A DNA stretch of 64,000 nucleotides. It comes from Ignatzschineria sp. RMDPL8A. Lineage in GTDB: Bacteria; Pseudomonadota; Gammaproteobacteria; Cardiobacteriales; Wohlfahrtiimonadaceae. The stretch is from NCBI RefSeq assembly GCF_029815055.1, contig NZ_JAPPWA010000002.1, positions 496,001-560,000 on the forward strand, in the 5' to 3' direction. The stretch's first letter is position 1. Every line of letters begins with the position of its first letter. This document shows, one piece after another, positions 38,030 to 47,211 of this stretch. The position numbers and the translations under genes are program-made. Under the pieces are notes generated by a model. That model ran no database searches. It was not told the DNA's origin and was given only the letters and a program-made list of their open reading frames with translations.

Positions 38030-38071
38030 GGCAGAAAAAGGCGTTTTTTTTATTTCAGATAAGGAAGCACA

Positions 38072-39808
38072 ATGGCTGAAAGTAAGCAAGAGCCTTCAAA
38101 GGGACTTATAAATAAATTTTTAAATGGAATTGAATGGGTTGGGAATAAATTACCTGCCCCTGCGTTACTTTTCTTCTATTCAATGCTGGGAATTATGGTG
38201 CTGTCGTGGCCTCTTTCCGCAGTGGACTTTAGCTTTACCACCAAAACCATCACCGGCGAATCGGTGACGCAAGTGGAGCATGTTAGTAACCTCTTATCCG
38301 GTGAAAAACTGATCTACTTTCTTGAGAATTTTGTTCGTATTTTCATTAATTTTGCGCCTTTAGGGGTTGTCGTTGTGGCGATGCTCGGGATTGGCGTTGC
38401 AGAACGTGCGGGCTATGTGGATGTGGGCCTTAAAAAGCTGCTTCGCATTACGCCTAAAAAATTCCTAACGCCGATGGTGCTCTTTGTGGCGATGTTAAGT
38501 CACTTTGCGGCCGATGCGGGTTATGTGGTGGTGATTCCCATTGGCGGGATTTTATTTTACGCCGCGGGCCGTCATCCGATTGCGGGGATTGCAGCGGCTT
38601 TTGCGGGGGTATCGGCAGGGTTTTCAGCAAACTTAATTCCCTCAACGAACGATATTTTACTCCAAGGAATTACCCAAGATGCGGCGCGTATTTTAGATCC
38701 AAACTATACGGTGAACGTTCTGTCAAACTGGGCTTTTGGAAGTGCGTCGGTCTTTTTCTTAGTGATTGTGGGCTGGTTTGTTACCGATAAAATTGTCGAG
38801 CCTCGTCTATCGCGCGTGCCGTTAAATGATGAGATCGATATTGATGATAGTAAAGAGATCACCCCGATCGAGAGCCGTGCGTTTTGGATTTCATCGCTCT
38901 TTATGGTGGGTGTATTGGCGGTTTTCACCCTTTGGGCATGGCCAGCGGATTCTCTTTTACGTGCCGATTTAGCCGCCGATGCGGGCGAGTTGATTCGTCA
39001 ATTATCCTTGCCTGACAATCTCCAACTTCCTCGCGGAAAAGAGTGGCCGATTTTAGTGGAACACTTTGGATTAGCGTCAGGTACATCAAGTGCGGAGCTG
39101 GTGAATTATCTCTATAACGAGGGAATTATCAGCACAACGCGCGGCTCATTAACGAGTGCCGGTGCGCCATTAATGCGTTCGATTGTAGCGATTATCTTCT
39201 TAGGGTTTATCATCCCCGGGATTGTCTTTGGAATGATCACAAAACGCTTTAAAAAATTGAGCGATGTGGTGGATGCAATGAGCGAAACAACGAAAGGCAT
39301 GAGCAGTTTCATCGTGATGATGTTCTTCTGCGCCTTCTTCTTGGAAGCCTTTAATCAGTCCAATTTAGGGAAAATTATTGCGCTGTCTGGAGCTGAATTC
39401 CTCCAAAGCATCAATCTTAATTCCTATGTGACGATCATCTGTGCGATCCTCTTTATCGCCTTTATCAACCTCTTTGTTGGATCGGCCTCGGCAAAATGGA
39501 TTTTATTATCACCGATCTTAGTGCCAATGTTAATGCAGCTCGGTATCGCGCCTGAATTAACGCAAGCGGCTTATCGCGTTGGGGATTCAACCACGAATAT
39601 TATTTCACCGCTCATGACCTACTTTGCCCTGGTGGTGGTCTATTGTCAGCGCTATGTGAAATCGACGGGCATTGGAACGCTCATTTCGATGATGATTCCT
39701 TATTCGATCAGTTTCCTTCTATCGTGGATCGTTTTCTTAATGATCTGGTGGTTATCGGGCATGCCGCTCGGAATTGAAGGGGCGTACCTCTATAATCCGC
39801 ATGGATAA
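38072..39808 (+). CDS. AbgT-family transporter
   Basis: Inner-membrane ion-coupled transporter of the AbgT family, which imports p-aminobenzoyl-glutamate in E. coli and exports sulfonamides in MtrF-type members. The 578-residue product has about eleven to thirteen membrane segments and the family sequences PLGVVVVAMLGIGVAERAG, PSTNDILLQGITQDAARI-type loop, FVGSASAKWILLSPI and GDSTTNIISPLMTYF. A soluble insert of about 60 residues (about 295-350) sits between helices and makes it longer than the 508-residue E. coli AbgT. AAGGAAG precedes the ATG. The peptidase genes abgA/abgB are not nearby, so the substrate is open. Confidence 0.9.
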   Translation: MAESKQEPSKGLINKFLNGIEWVGNKLPAPALLFFYSMLGIMVLSWPLSAVDFSFTTKTITGESVTQVEHVSNLLSGEKLIYFLENFVRIFINFAPLGVVVVAMLGIGVAERAGYVDVGLKKLLRITPKKFLTPMVLFVAMLSHFAADAGYVVVIPIGGILFYAAGRHPIAGIAAAFAGVSAGFSANLIPSTNDILLQGITQDAARILDPNYTVNVLSNWAFGSASVFFLVIVGWFVTDKIVEPRLSRVPLNDEIDIDDSKEITPIESRAFWISSLFMVGVLAVFTLWAWPADSLLRADLAADAGELIRQLSLPDNLQLPRGKEWPILVEHFGLASGTSSAELVNYLYNEGIISTTRGSLTSAGAPLMRSIVAIIFLGFIIPGIVFGMITKRFKKLSDVVDAMSETTKGMSSFIVMMFFCAFFLEAFNQSNLGKIIALSGAEFLQSINLNSYVTIICAILFIAFINLFVGSASAKWILLSPILVPMLMQLGIAPELTQAAYRVGDSTTNIISPLMTYFALVVVYCQRYVKSTGIGTLISMMIPYSISFLLSWIVFLMIWWLSGMPLGIEGAYLYNPHG

Positions 39809-39885
39809 AAGTTAGAGTCTGTGGAGGTTTGGTCGAATCAGACGGATTGAACTCTGATGTAAATCTCCGTATACTTATGAAAATT

Positions 39886-39912
39886 AAAGCTGCCTTCGGG
39901 TAGCTTTTTTTA
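39886..39912 (+). terminator. terminator after the AbgT-family gene
   Basis: AAAGCTGCC, tetraloop TTCG, GGTAGCTTT (one G-U pair), then T-run. Compact and strong. Confidence 0.88.
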
Positions 39913-39965
39913 TGGGAAAGGGGGATATTTAATCAATCATTCATGCCTTTATAAGGAGCGATACG

Positions 39966-40340
39966 ATGATGAAAAAGATCTTTAAAAAACGTGTGGGATT
40001 AACGCTGATGGCGAGCCTGTTACTTGCGGGGTGCGTATCGGTTGAGCCCTCGAAAAAGGATGAGTTTACTGTCCCGAAAGGGGAGCTCGTGCGCTATGAG
40101 GTGGATTCAAAACTCTATGATTGCGTTGGCGTTGGGCCGCAAAAATGCCTGCGGGTGAAACGCGGAGACAGCGATGAATGGAGCTTTTTCTACAGTCAGA
40201 TTGAGGGATTTGAGTATCAAGAGGGGTACCGCTATCAATTATTAATCGATGAATTTCCGCTTGAGGCAATTCCCGATCGAAGCGCTGTGGGATACCGTTT
40301 AATGCGGGAGCTTGAGCGCTTAAAAGTGGTCCATATTTAA
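39966..40340 (+). CDS. small DUF4377-like lipoprotein
   Basis: A 124-residue lipoprotein with lipobox LAGC (Cys23). The mature part has the DUF4377 pattern: CVGVGPQKCLRVKRGDSDEW, then FFYSQIEGFEYQEGY and YQLLIDE. Two cysteines (53 and 60 approximately) may form a disulfide. Function is unknown; relatives are often found beside META/HslJ-type heat-shock lipoproteins, which are not seen here. AAGGAG lies before the ATG pair. It has its own terminator upstream and 150 bases downstream before the next gene. Confidence 0.72.
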   Translation: MMKKIFKKRVGLTLMASLLLAGCVSVEPSKKDEFTVPKGELVRYEVDSKLYDCVGVGPQKCLRVKRGDSDEWSFFYSQIEGFEYQEGYRYQLLIDEFPLEAIPDRSAVGYRLMRELERLKVVHI

Positions 40341-40490
40341 GGGCATCAGATCGGTTTTTCCGGGGCCATTTCGCGGTCTTTTTATACGAAATGGGATTCA
40401 TTTTGCTGTGGCTGTGCTAAAATTATAGCCTGTTGACGCACAAAAAGTGGCCTGTTCCACATCATAATAAACCCAAAAAACGAGGAAATA

Positions 40491-41036
40491 ATGCGATTAA
40501 CACCAAGACTTAACCGGAAAATAACGTTGCTGTGGACGCTGCTGTTTTTAAGCGTTACGGCGAGCAGTCTGGAGGCAAAAACGGTGGAAAAAGAGATCTA
40601 CGGACGCTATGAAACCATGAGCATTGTGGATTTTAACGGCGTGAATGTATCGGCAAAGATGGATACCGGCGCGCTCACCGCATCACTCCATGCCGAAAAT
40701 ATCGAATTTTTCACCAAAAATAACGACGACTGGGTGCGTTTTACCACTCGCATTAATGAGATGGAGCTTGGGCCTTATGAATTCCCACTCCATAAAGTGA
40801 GTCGAGTCAAACGGCGCCAAGAAGAGAAAAGTCCAAGCAAAGTAAAATCGGCAAAACGCCCAGTGATTCTACTCACGCTCTGCCTTGGCAATCAACAAAA
40901 AGAGGTGGAGGTAAATTTGGCCAATCGCTCAAATTTAAACTATCCCCTCTTAATCGGTTCGAAAGCGCTCCGCTCCTTTAAGGCGATTGTGGACGTTTCC
41001 GAGAAATATACTCATCCGCTTCAGTGTAACGAATAA
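40491..41036 (+). CDS. exported retropepsin-like aspartic protease (RimK-associated ATP-dependent zinc protease family)
   Basis: A 181-residue protein with a signal peptide (about 10-28, ending LEA) followed by a single retropepsin-like domain. The catalytic motif DTGA is at 58-61 in AKMDTGALTASLHA, and the second family motif YPLLIGSKALRSF comes near 150-163. The family was long called 'ATP-dependent zinc protease' but has an aspartic-protease fold and no zinc motif. GAGGAA precedes the ATG. Two downstream genes follow within 12 and -1 bases: an inactive-transglutaminase membrane protein and an ATP-grasp ligase. This is a known conserved trio thought to build and cleave an amide-linked peptide or glutamate modification. 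Confidence 0.82.
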   Translation: MRLTPRLNRKITLLWTLLFLSVTASSLEAKTVEKEIYGRYETMSIVDFNGVNVSAKMDTGALTASLHAENIEFFTKNNDDWVRFTTRINEMELGPYEFPLHKVSRVKRRQEEKSPSKVKSAKRPVILLTLCLGNQQKEVEVNLANRSNLNYPLLIGSKALRSFKAIVDVSEKYTHPLQCNE

Positions 41037-41048
41037 ACGAGACCCCTT

Positions 41049-42689
41049 ATGAAATCTTTAACGCGACACTTAAAAATCCTAATCACACTCCTTTTAATTG
41101 TGGGGCTAGGAACCATCTATTATGAGCATAAAGTGCTTGAAATTCCGATGACGGAAGATACCGAATCTGAGCTTTGGACCATCGATGCGAAGCTCTCCTA
41201 TCAAGTGCCTGGAAACGTCGGCGTGACCGCGCGTTTTTATGTGCCTGATACCTTTAAAAATTATGAACTCTATACCGATAGTTTAGTGAGCTCGAAAGAG
41301 TATGGCCGCGTCATCGAGGAGGATGATTTGGGCAATAAGATCGCTCACTATTCCGTGCGCCGTGCGGAAGGGACGGAAACGCTCTACTATCGTCTCTCGC
41401 TTGCGTCTAAAATGGGGGTTGATGAAACGCCTTTTAAATATGATGCGCGTGCGGGGAAAGTCTATCAAGATAAAATTGCGCTCGAAGGGGCGGATAAGCT
41501 CGCGGCAACGGCGTTAGTTGAAGCGATTCGTAGCCGATCATCCAATACCGCAACCTTTATTAGTGAGGCAATTGTCGCGCTCACACAGACTGATAATGAT
41601 CAGGTGAAAGCGCTCCTAAAAGGGGATGACTCGCCAGCGAATCGGGCAAAAGTGTTAAAAGTCTTGCTCTCTCAAGCGCACATTCCGGTGCAGCGCGTCA
41701 ACACCATTCAATTGATCGATAGTACCAATCAAAAGCCCGAAATTTGGGTACGCAGCTATATCGAATCGAGTAAGCGCGATGAAGCGAGCAAAAAAGTAGT
41801 GACGCAAGGCAAATGGGTCTACTTTGATTTAACTAGCGGGAAAATTGGCCTGCCACACGACCGCATTATCTGGTCAATTGGTGATGAGCCACTCTTAAGT
41901 GTCGCCAATGGCACCAAAGTGAAACTTGAATTTAACGTCGATAATAAAGCGCTCTCAGCGATCACTTTAGCCAGCAGTACCGCCGATAAAGAGGGCTATT
42001 TAGCCAACTCACTTTACAGCCTGCCGGTCAAAATGCATCACGATTATGAGGTGATGATTATGATTCCGTTTGGTGTATTGGTGGTGTTACTGGTACGCAA
42101 TATTATCGGTTTCCAAACGCTCGGAACCTTTACCCCGGTCTTAATCGCGCTTGCTTTTAGAGAAACGGGGCTCTCCTACGGGATTATTCTCTTTACCGTG
42201 ATTGTGACGCTCGGGCTGTCGCTAAGGTCCTATCTTGAACATCTCAAATTACAGATGCTCTCGAGGCTCTCGGTGGTGCTCACCTTTGTGGTGATTTTAA
42301 TCGGCGTCTTAACCATCTTTAGTTACAAAATGGGAATTGAGAGCGGGCTTGCGATCAGTCTCTTCCCGATGGTGATTTTAACCATGACGATCGAACGCCT
42401 TTCAATTACATGGGAAGAGCGCGGTGGCGGGAATGCCTTTAAAATTGCGATCGGCACTTTAATTTCAGCCTCAATGGCCTTTGCATTGATGGGCTATCGT
42501 CCGCTTATTTACTTTGTCTTCACTTTCCCTGGTATCTTGCTTGTCCTTGTGGCCTTTATGCTGGCGATGGGACGTTATCGCGGTTATCGCTTAACGGAAT
42601 TAGGGCGCTTTAGCGCGATGATTCGTCAAGAGAAAGAGGCGGAAGCAAAACGCCTTGAAGCGGAGAAAGAGCATGAGGAGAAAGCGTAA
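41049..42689 (+). CDS. inactive transglutaminase fused to a seven-helix membrane domain
   Basis: A 546-residue inner-membrane protein: an anchor helix (about 8-24), a large periplasmic region (about 40-335) of transglutaminase fold that has lost its catalytic Cys-His-Asp, and about six to seven helices (about 340-515). A charged Glu/Lys/Ala tail closes it. It is the middle member of the conserved retropepsin / inactive transglutaminase / ATP-grasp set. The periplasmic part probably binds a peptide or its modified product. It begins 12 bases after the protease gene, and its stop codon shares a base with the ligase start (TAATG). Confidence 0.82.
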   Translation: MKSLTRHLKILITLLLIVGLGTIYYEHKVLEIPMTEDTESELWTIDAKLSYQVPGNVGVTARFYVPDTFKNYELYTDSLVSSKEYGRVIEEDDLGNKIAHYSVRRAEGTETLYYRLSLASKMGVDETPFKYDARAGKVYQDKIALEGADKLAATALVEAIRSRSSNTATFISEAIVALTQTDNDQVKALLKGDDSPANRAKVLKVLLSQAHIPVQRVNTIQLIDSTNQKPEIWVRSYIESSKRDEASKKVVTQGKWVYFDLTSGKIGLPHDRIIWSIGDEPLLSVANGTKVKLEFNVDNKALSAITLASSTADKEGYLANSLYSLPVKMHHDYEVMIMIPFGVLVVLLVRNIIGFQTLGTFTPVLIALAFRETGLSYGIILFTVIVTLGLSLRSYLEHLKLQMLSRLSVVLTFVVILIGVLTIFSYKMGIESGLAISLFPMVILTMTIERLSITWEERGGGNAFKIAIGTLISASMAFALMGYRPLIYFVFTFPGILLVLVAFMLAMGRYRGYRLTELGRFSAMIRQEKEAEAKRLEAEKEHEEKA

Positions 42690-43675
42690 TGTTTTCGATG
42701 ATTAAAACGTGGCGAGCGCTTAAAGCGCGGGGTGTCATGGGGATTAATCAGCGAAATGCGGAATATGTGCTTCAGTACAATAACCGCCGCTACTATCCCT
42801 ATGTTGATGATAAAATCGTCACCAAAGAGCGCGCGCTCATCTATGAGGTCAATGTGCCTGAGATGTATGGCGTGATCTCAAGCGAAAGTGAGATTAAATA
42901 TCTGCCAAAAATCATTGGCGATCGTACGGAATTTGTCATTAAACCAGCGCAAGGCGCGGGGGGTGATGGAATTTTAGTGATTGCCGATAAGTTCGATGAT
43001 TATCGTTATAAAACGGTTTCGGGGCGCTTAATTACCATTGATGAAATTGAGTATCAGATCTCATCGATTTTAACCGGGCTCTATTCGCTCGGCGGCATGC
43101 GCGATCGGGCGCTGATTGAGTATAAAGTCACCTCCGATCCAATCTTTAAAAGCATCAGTTATGAGGGCGTGCCGGACATTCGCATCATTGTCTTGATGGG
43201 ATATCCCGTGATGGCGATGTTGCGCCTTCCGACCCGTCAATCAGGTGGGAAAGCGAATCTTCACCAAGGGGCGATCGGTGTGGGCGTTGATATTGCGACA
43301 GGCACAACGCTTAAAGGCACGTGGCTCAATGAGATTATTACCCGTCATCCTGATACCAATAATGATGTAAGCGGCGTTGCGCTTCCCGACTGGGACGGCT
43401 TTTTAGAGCTCGCAACGGGCTGTTATGAGATCTCAAAGCTTGGCTATATCGGTGTGGATATGGTGCTCGATGAAGAGAAAGGGCCGCTCATTTTAGAGAT
43501 TAATGCGCGCCCAGGTCTTAATATCCAGATCGCCAATAATGCAGGGTTAGCGGCTCGTACCTATCGGGTAGAGAAGCATCTTGAAGAGCTTAAAGCCGCG
43601 GGCATAGAGAAAGAGAGCGTCAAAGAGCGCGTCGCTTTTTCCAAAGAGTGGTTTGATGCTAAAAACACGTTTTAA
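42689..43675 (+). CDS. RimK-like ATP-grasp ligase (alpha-L-glutamate ligase-like)
   Basis: A 328-residue cytoplasmic ATP-grasp enzyme. Visible are the ATP-binding FVIKPAQGAGGDGILVI (about 89-105), the metal-binding LILEINARPGLNIQIAN (about 269-285), and a basic N-terminus. ATP-grasp enzymes of this kind join amino acids through a carboxyl-phosphate; this subgroup is named glutamate-ligase-like but its product is not known to me. TAATG overlap couples it to the membrane gene before it. A terminator follows, so the three genes form a closed operon. Confidence 0.83.
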   Translation: MFSMIKTWRALKARGVMGINQRNAEYVLQYNNRRYYPYVDDKIVTKERALIYEVNVPEMYGVISSESEIKYLPKIIGDRTEFVIKPAQGAGGDGILVIADKFDDYRYKTVSGRLITIDEIEYQISSILTGLYSLGGMRDRALIEYKVTSDPIFKSISYEGVPDIRIIVLMGYPVMAMLRLPTRQSGGKANLHQGAIGVGVDIATGTTLKGTWLNEIITRHPDTNNDVSGVALPDWDGFLELATGCYEISKLGYIGVDMVLDEEKGPLILEINARPGLNIQIANNAGLAARTYRVEKHLEELKAAGIEKESVKERVAFSKEWFDAKNTF

Positions 43676-43708
43676 GCCATCACTTGAACTATGATAAAAA
43701 CACCTGAT

Positions 43709-43736
43709 AAAACCGGCGTTAAACGTCGGTTTTTTT
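43709..43736 (+). terminator. terminator after the ATP-grasp ligase gene
   Basis: AAAACCGGCGTT pairs with AACGTCGGTTTT (one G-U pair), loop of one to four bases, then T-run. Confidence 0.85.
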
Positions 43737-43771
43737 ATGCCCATACAGCCCTCTGTAGAGATAATATCATT

Positions 43772-43786
43772 TGATAGTCATTATCA
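43772..43786. promoter_or_regulatory. Fur box upstream of the ABC exporter
   Basis: TGATAGTCATTATCA differs at one of 14 defined positions from the 7-1-7 Fur consensus. More GAT/ATC half-sites lie just upstream (GATAATATCATT from 43760). It is 61 bases before the exporter start, a normal place for iron-dependent repression. Confidence 0.75.
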
Positions 43787-43846
43787 TTTAAAGTAAGCTA
43801 TTGAGACCTTTTTATATTTTTTCCCTGATTCCTCGGCGCCATATCT

Positions 43847-45685
43847 ATGAAGTTACTCGATTATTTTGAAGCCCTTATTCAGCCCTTTAAAAACACCGAT
43901 GATGTTGCGCCTCCGACGACGCTGTTTCAATTCTACTGGTTCTATATGCGCCAGATTAAACCGCTCTTTTTAGTGCTGTTAACGGTTGGTTTTTTTGTGG
44001 CGATTTTGGAGATCGCGCTCTTTAGTTTTATTGGGCAGATCGTCGATATGATCGAGTTGGTCAACTCCCCCTCGGAGCTCTTTAGTGAATATAAAGGTAC
44101 GCTTCTTTGGATGCTCTTTGTGATTGTGGTCGCGCGTCCTTTTGTCTCTCTTTGCCATAATTTAGTGATGAATCAGGCGCTCACCACCAATTTCACCTCG
44201 ATGATTCGCTGGCAACAGCACCGGTATCTGTTAAAGCAGAGCGTCAATTTCTTTCACAGCAGTTTCGCCGGGGGCATTGCCAGCCGGATTATGAATACCG
44301 GGCAATCGATCCGTAGCTCTGTGTTGATGCTCACCGATTCGATGTGGCGCGTGATTATCTATGCGGGCACGACCGTGGTCCTTTTTATGAAGCTCAATCC
44401 TTGGCTTGCGCTCCCGATTGTGGTGTGGATTGGGGCGTACATTATGCTGATGCGTTATTTTCTGCCTAAAACCCGGGAACGCTCCCATCAATCGGCGCGG
44501 GCCCGTTCGAAACTAATGGGCTATGTGGTCGATAGTTATAGCAATATCGCAACGCTCAAACTCTTTTCTCACTCAAGCCGTGAAGAGGATCAGTCTCGCG
44601 AGGTGATGGCTCATCAAACTCGCATGGCGCTCAATTCTACAAGACTGATTACCGGGCTCGATTTTTCGCTTACAATTTTAAATAGCATCTTAATAGCAAG
44701 CACGGTGCTCCTTTCGCTCGTTTTGTGGAAAAATGCGCTCATTACCGCCGGCGCGATCGCCTTTACCTTAAGTTTAGTGATTCGCATTAACACGATGTCA
44801 TCTTGGATTATGCGCGTGGTGAGCCATATTTTTGAAGATGTGGGCAGTGTGCAAGATGGGATTAAAGTGATGACTCATCCTCGGGAAATTATGGATTCTC
44901 CCGAGGCTAAACCTCTTGAAGTGACCGAGGGAGAGATCGATTTTAACCGCATCGATTTTCACTATCATGAAGGAAAACCGATCTATCAACAGCTCGATCT
45001 GCATATTAAACCGGGTGAAAAAGTGGCGCTTGTGGGGCCTTCGGGCGCGGGAAAAACGACGCTTATTAATCTTCTTTTGCGCCTTTATGATGTGAAAGCG
45101 GGAACGATTGAGATCGATGGCATGCCGATTACCGAGGTGACGCAAGATAGCCTCCGCAGTAATATTGGGGTAGTGACGCAAGATACGGCGCTGCTGCACC
45201 GTTCGGTGCGGGATAATCTGCTCTATGGCAACCCTGAGGCGACCGATGCGATGATTGAGGCGGCGCTTAAACGCACCAAAGCCGATCAATTTGTCTATGA
45301 TCTGATTGATCAACATGGCCGAACCGGGCTCGATGCGCTCGTTGGGGAGAATGGGGTGAAATTGTCAGGCGGGCAACGTCAGCGAATTGCGATCGCTCGG
45401 GTACTGCTTAAAAATGCGCCCATTTTGATCTTAGATGAAGCCACTTCCGCGCTTGATTCTGAGTCGGAAGCGGTGATTCAAGAGCATCTTGAAACGCTGA
45501 TGGAAGGGAAGACCGTGATTGCGATTGCGCACCGATTATCCACCATTGCGAAGATGGATCGCCTTGTGGTGATCGATCATGGCAAGGTGGTTGAAACCGG
45601 CACGCACGATGAATTGATTGATGCAAAAGGACTTTATGAATCGCTCTGGAGCCTACAGATGATGGGGCGTCGCCGGGATTCATAG
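43847..45685 (+). CDS. ABC exporter (fused membrane and ATPase domains), probably Fur-regulated
   Basis: MsbA/multidrug-type half-transporter of 612 residues. The membrane domain has about six helices (first near 36-60, last near 285-310). The ATPase domain has Walker A GPSGAGKTT (about 396-404), a Q-loop VVTQDTALLH, signature LSGGQRQRIA (about 506), Walker B ILILDEATSALD (about 525) and switch AHRLST. Substrate cannot be read from sequence. A Fur box before it points to iron: candidates are siderophore export or a metal-stress response; lipid or drug export is possible. It ends only 3 bases from convergent yeiH. Confidence 0.88.
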   Translation: MKLLDYFEALIQPFKNTDDVAPPTTLFQFYWFYMRQIKPLFLVLLTVGFFVAILEIALFSFIGQIVDMIELVNSPSELFSEYKGTLLWMLFVIVVARPFVSLCHNLVMNQALTTNFTSMIRWQQHRYLLKQSVNFFHSSFAGGIASRIMNTGQSIRSSVLMLTDSMWRVIIYAGTTVVLFMKLNPWLALPIVVWIGAYIMLMRYFLPKTRERSHQSARARSKLMGYVVDSYSNIATLKLFSHSSREEDQSREVMAHQTRMALNSTRLITGLDFSLTILNSILIASTVLLSLVLWKNALITAGAIAFTLSLVIRINTMSSWIMRVVSHIFEDVGSVQDGIKVMTHPREIMDSPEAKPLEVTEGEIDFNRIDFHYHEGKPIYQQLDLHIKPGEKVALVGPSGAGKTTLINLLLRLYDVKAGTIEIDGMPITEVTQDSLRSNIGVVTQDTALLHRSVRDNLLYGNPEATDAMIEAALKRTKADQFVYDLIDQHGRTGLDALVGENGVKLSGGQRQRIAIARVLLKNAPILILDEATSALDSESEAVIQEHLETLMEGKTVIAIAHRLSTIAKMDRLVVIDHGKVVETGTHDELIDAKGLYESLWSLQMMGRRRDS

Positions 45686-45688
45686 CCG

Positions 45689-46711
45689 TTAAAGCGGATC
45701 AAATAGAACGCCCACTAAAATCACTGCAGCGGAAATTTGCACAATCGTTAGCAAAAGCGCGTAGATGGAAAAGGCTTTGCCACTTGATTTAAGCGCGCCG
45801 AAATTGAGGCGAAGCCCGATCGCCGCTAGAGCGGTAATCTCAAACCAACCACTCACAATCCCGATGGGGTGACGCAACGCTTCCGGCACAATGTGCAGGC
45901 TGCTTAAAATGCACATCACTAAAAATCCATAGACATACCATGGAATAATCGATTTTTTCCGTGTGGGTTTTTGCGTATCCGCCACTTGATTAGCGCTATT
46001 GTCAGGATTGTTTTTAACAATCTGGCTAAAAATGAGCACCACCGCCACAATAAAGACCACGCGGATAATTTTAAAGATGATCGCCTGCTCATTGACATCG
46101 CTATTGACCATGCTCGCGGACGCGACTACTTGCCCCACCGATTGCAGTGTCCCGCCAATGAGCGCGGAGGTGTGGAGCGTATCGTGTTGATAGAGAAAAT
46201 AGCCTAAGATCGGCATCACAAACATCAATACCGTCCCCATGAGATTGACGATGGTAATCACAAGGCCACGCTCTTCGCTCGTCGCGCCAATGACAGGCGC
46301 CGTTGCTGCAATGGCCGAAGAACCGCACACCGCATTTCCAGAGGCCATCATTAGCGAAATCGATTGGTTAAATCGCAGACGCTTGCCGATATAGTAGGCC
46401 GCGATCAGGGTAATGCCCATCTGAATCATAATGAAGAGTAGCCCTGAGATTCCGAGTTTAAAGATCGTATTAAAGGTGATGAGGCCACCGAGTAACACGA
46501 TGGAATACTCAAGCAGTCGGCTCTCTGAAAAACGCGTTCCCTTTCCCCAGATCGATTGTTTTAAAAATGTATTGCCAAGGAAAATCCCTAAAAAAATCGC
46601 GATTGCGGGCGCGCCTAAATAGGGAATAAAGAGTGCAAATCCTTTGGCTAAAAGGGCGACACTGAGCGCGAGTACAAGGCCGGGAATGTATAAAATGAGC
46701 GTTTGAACCAT
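45689..46711 (-). CDS. yeiH: YeiH-type putative sulfate exporter family protein
   Basis: A 340-residue inner-membrane protein of the UPF0324/YeiH family with about ten helices. Conserved pieces include GAPAIAIFLGIFLGN, LLGGLITFNTIFKLG, MASGNAVCGSSAIAATAPVIGA and SVGQVVASASMVN. Annotated family members are called sulfate exporters, on weak evidence. It follows the DUF2798 gene by 7 bases and is probably co-transcribed with it. GAGGGG lies about 8 bases upstream of its ATG. Confidence 0.88.
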   Translation of the reverse strand: MVQTLILYIPGLVLALSVALLAKGFALFIPYLGAPAIAIFLGIFLGNTFLKQSIWGKGTRFSESRLLEYSIVLLGGLITFNTIFKLGISGLLFIMIQMGITLIAAYYIGKRLRFNQSISLMMASGNAVCGSSAIAATAPVIGATSEERGLVITIVNLMGTVLMFVMPILGYFLYQHDTLHTSALIGGTLQSVGQVVASASMVNSDVNEQAIIFKIIRVVFIVAVVLIFSQIVKNNPDNSANQVADTQKPTRKKSIIPWYVYGFLVMCILSSLHIVPEALRHPIGIVSGWFEITALAAIGLRLNFGALKSSGKAFSIYALLLTIVQISAAVILVGVLFDPL

Positions 46712-46718
46712 GAGGAAT

Positions 46719-46988
46719 TTACCCCTCGTTAGATGAATAGAGTTTGTTAAGCGTTAGATTGGTGAGTTTGCCGATATAGGGCACCACAAAGAGAGAAATC
46801 GGGAGTGCGATCATGTAGGAAACGGGGAATGCACGCTTCCACCAAGCGGCGAAAAACGCACTGGAAAAGCCGTTTTGCAGCACCTCAAAATTCATAAAGG
46901 TGACAACGCCAGACATGCAAAATGACATAATAAGCGACATATAGAGTGCAAAAATAACGTTACGGACAAAGACTCGTCTATGTTTCAT
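46719..46988 (-). CDS. DUF2798 small membrane protein
   Basis: An 89-residue protein with two membrane helices (about 9-31 and 52-75) and the DUF2798 pattern MSFCMSGVVTFMNF ... FFAAWWKRAFPVSYMIALP. Function unknown. It starts the two-gene unit with yeiH. Confidence 0.8.
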   Translation of the reverse strand: MKHRRVFVRNVIFALYMSLIMSFCMSGVVTFMNFEVLQNGFSSAFFAAWWKRAFPVSYMIALPISLFVVPYIGKLTNLTLNKLYSSNEG

Positions 46989-47103
46989 GAACGGGGAGAC
47001 TCCTCGGAATAAAACAGGTTAAATATGGGAAATGAGAGAATAATTGTAACAAAGGGCGAGCAAGATCGCGGGATCTATTTGTTAAAAATTGTGAAGAGGG
47101 CAT

Positions 47104-47139
47104 AAAAAACCACTGCAAATCATTAAGATCGGCAGTGGT
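47104..47139 (-). terminator. terminator after the quinone oxidoreductase gene
   Basis: ACCACTGC pairs with GCAGTGGT around 15 bases. On the minus strand the stem runs into a T-run (read as AAAAAA at 47104-47109). Confidence 0.65.
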
Positions 47140-47211
47140 GTTTGTGAGTAAGATCTTCGTAAGATTCGATTAATTGAATTGAGTTACTCGAAACTTGTTA
47201 ATCAAAGTTCA

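Larger units (their letters stand above)
37747..38071. other. 325-base divergent spacer between tex and the AbgT-family gene
   Basis: AT-rich region that must hold the tex promoter on the minus strand. On the plus strand it contains a candidate promoter (37944-37972) and, in the resulting leader, a palindrome (37996-38029). Short open frames here have no good ribosome sites and I do not call them. Confidence 0.6.

Noticed and set aside
37667-38062. Short frames in the tex/abgT spacer
   Set aside because: One runs into tex on the other strand; none has a ribosome site or a recognisable sequence.
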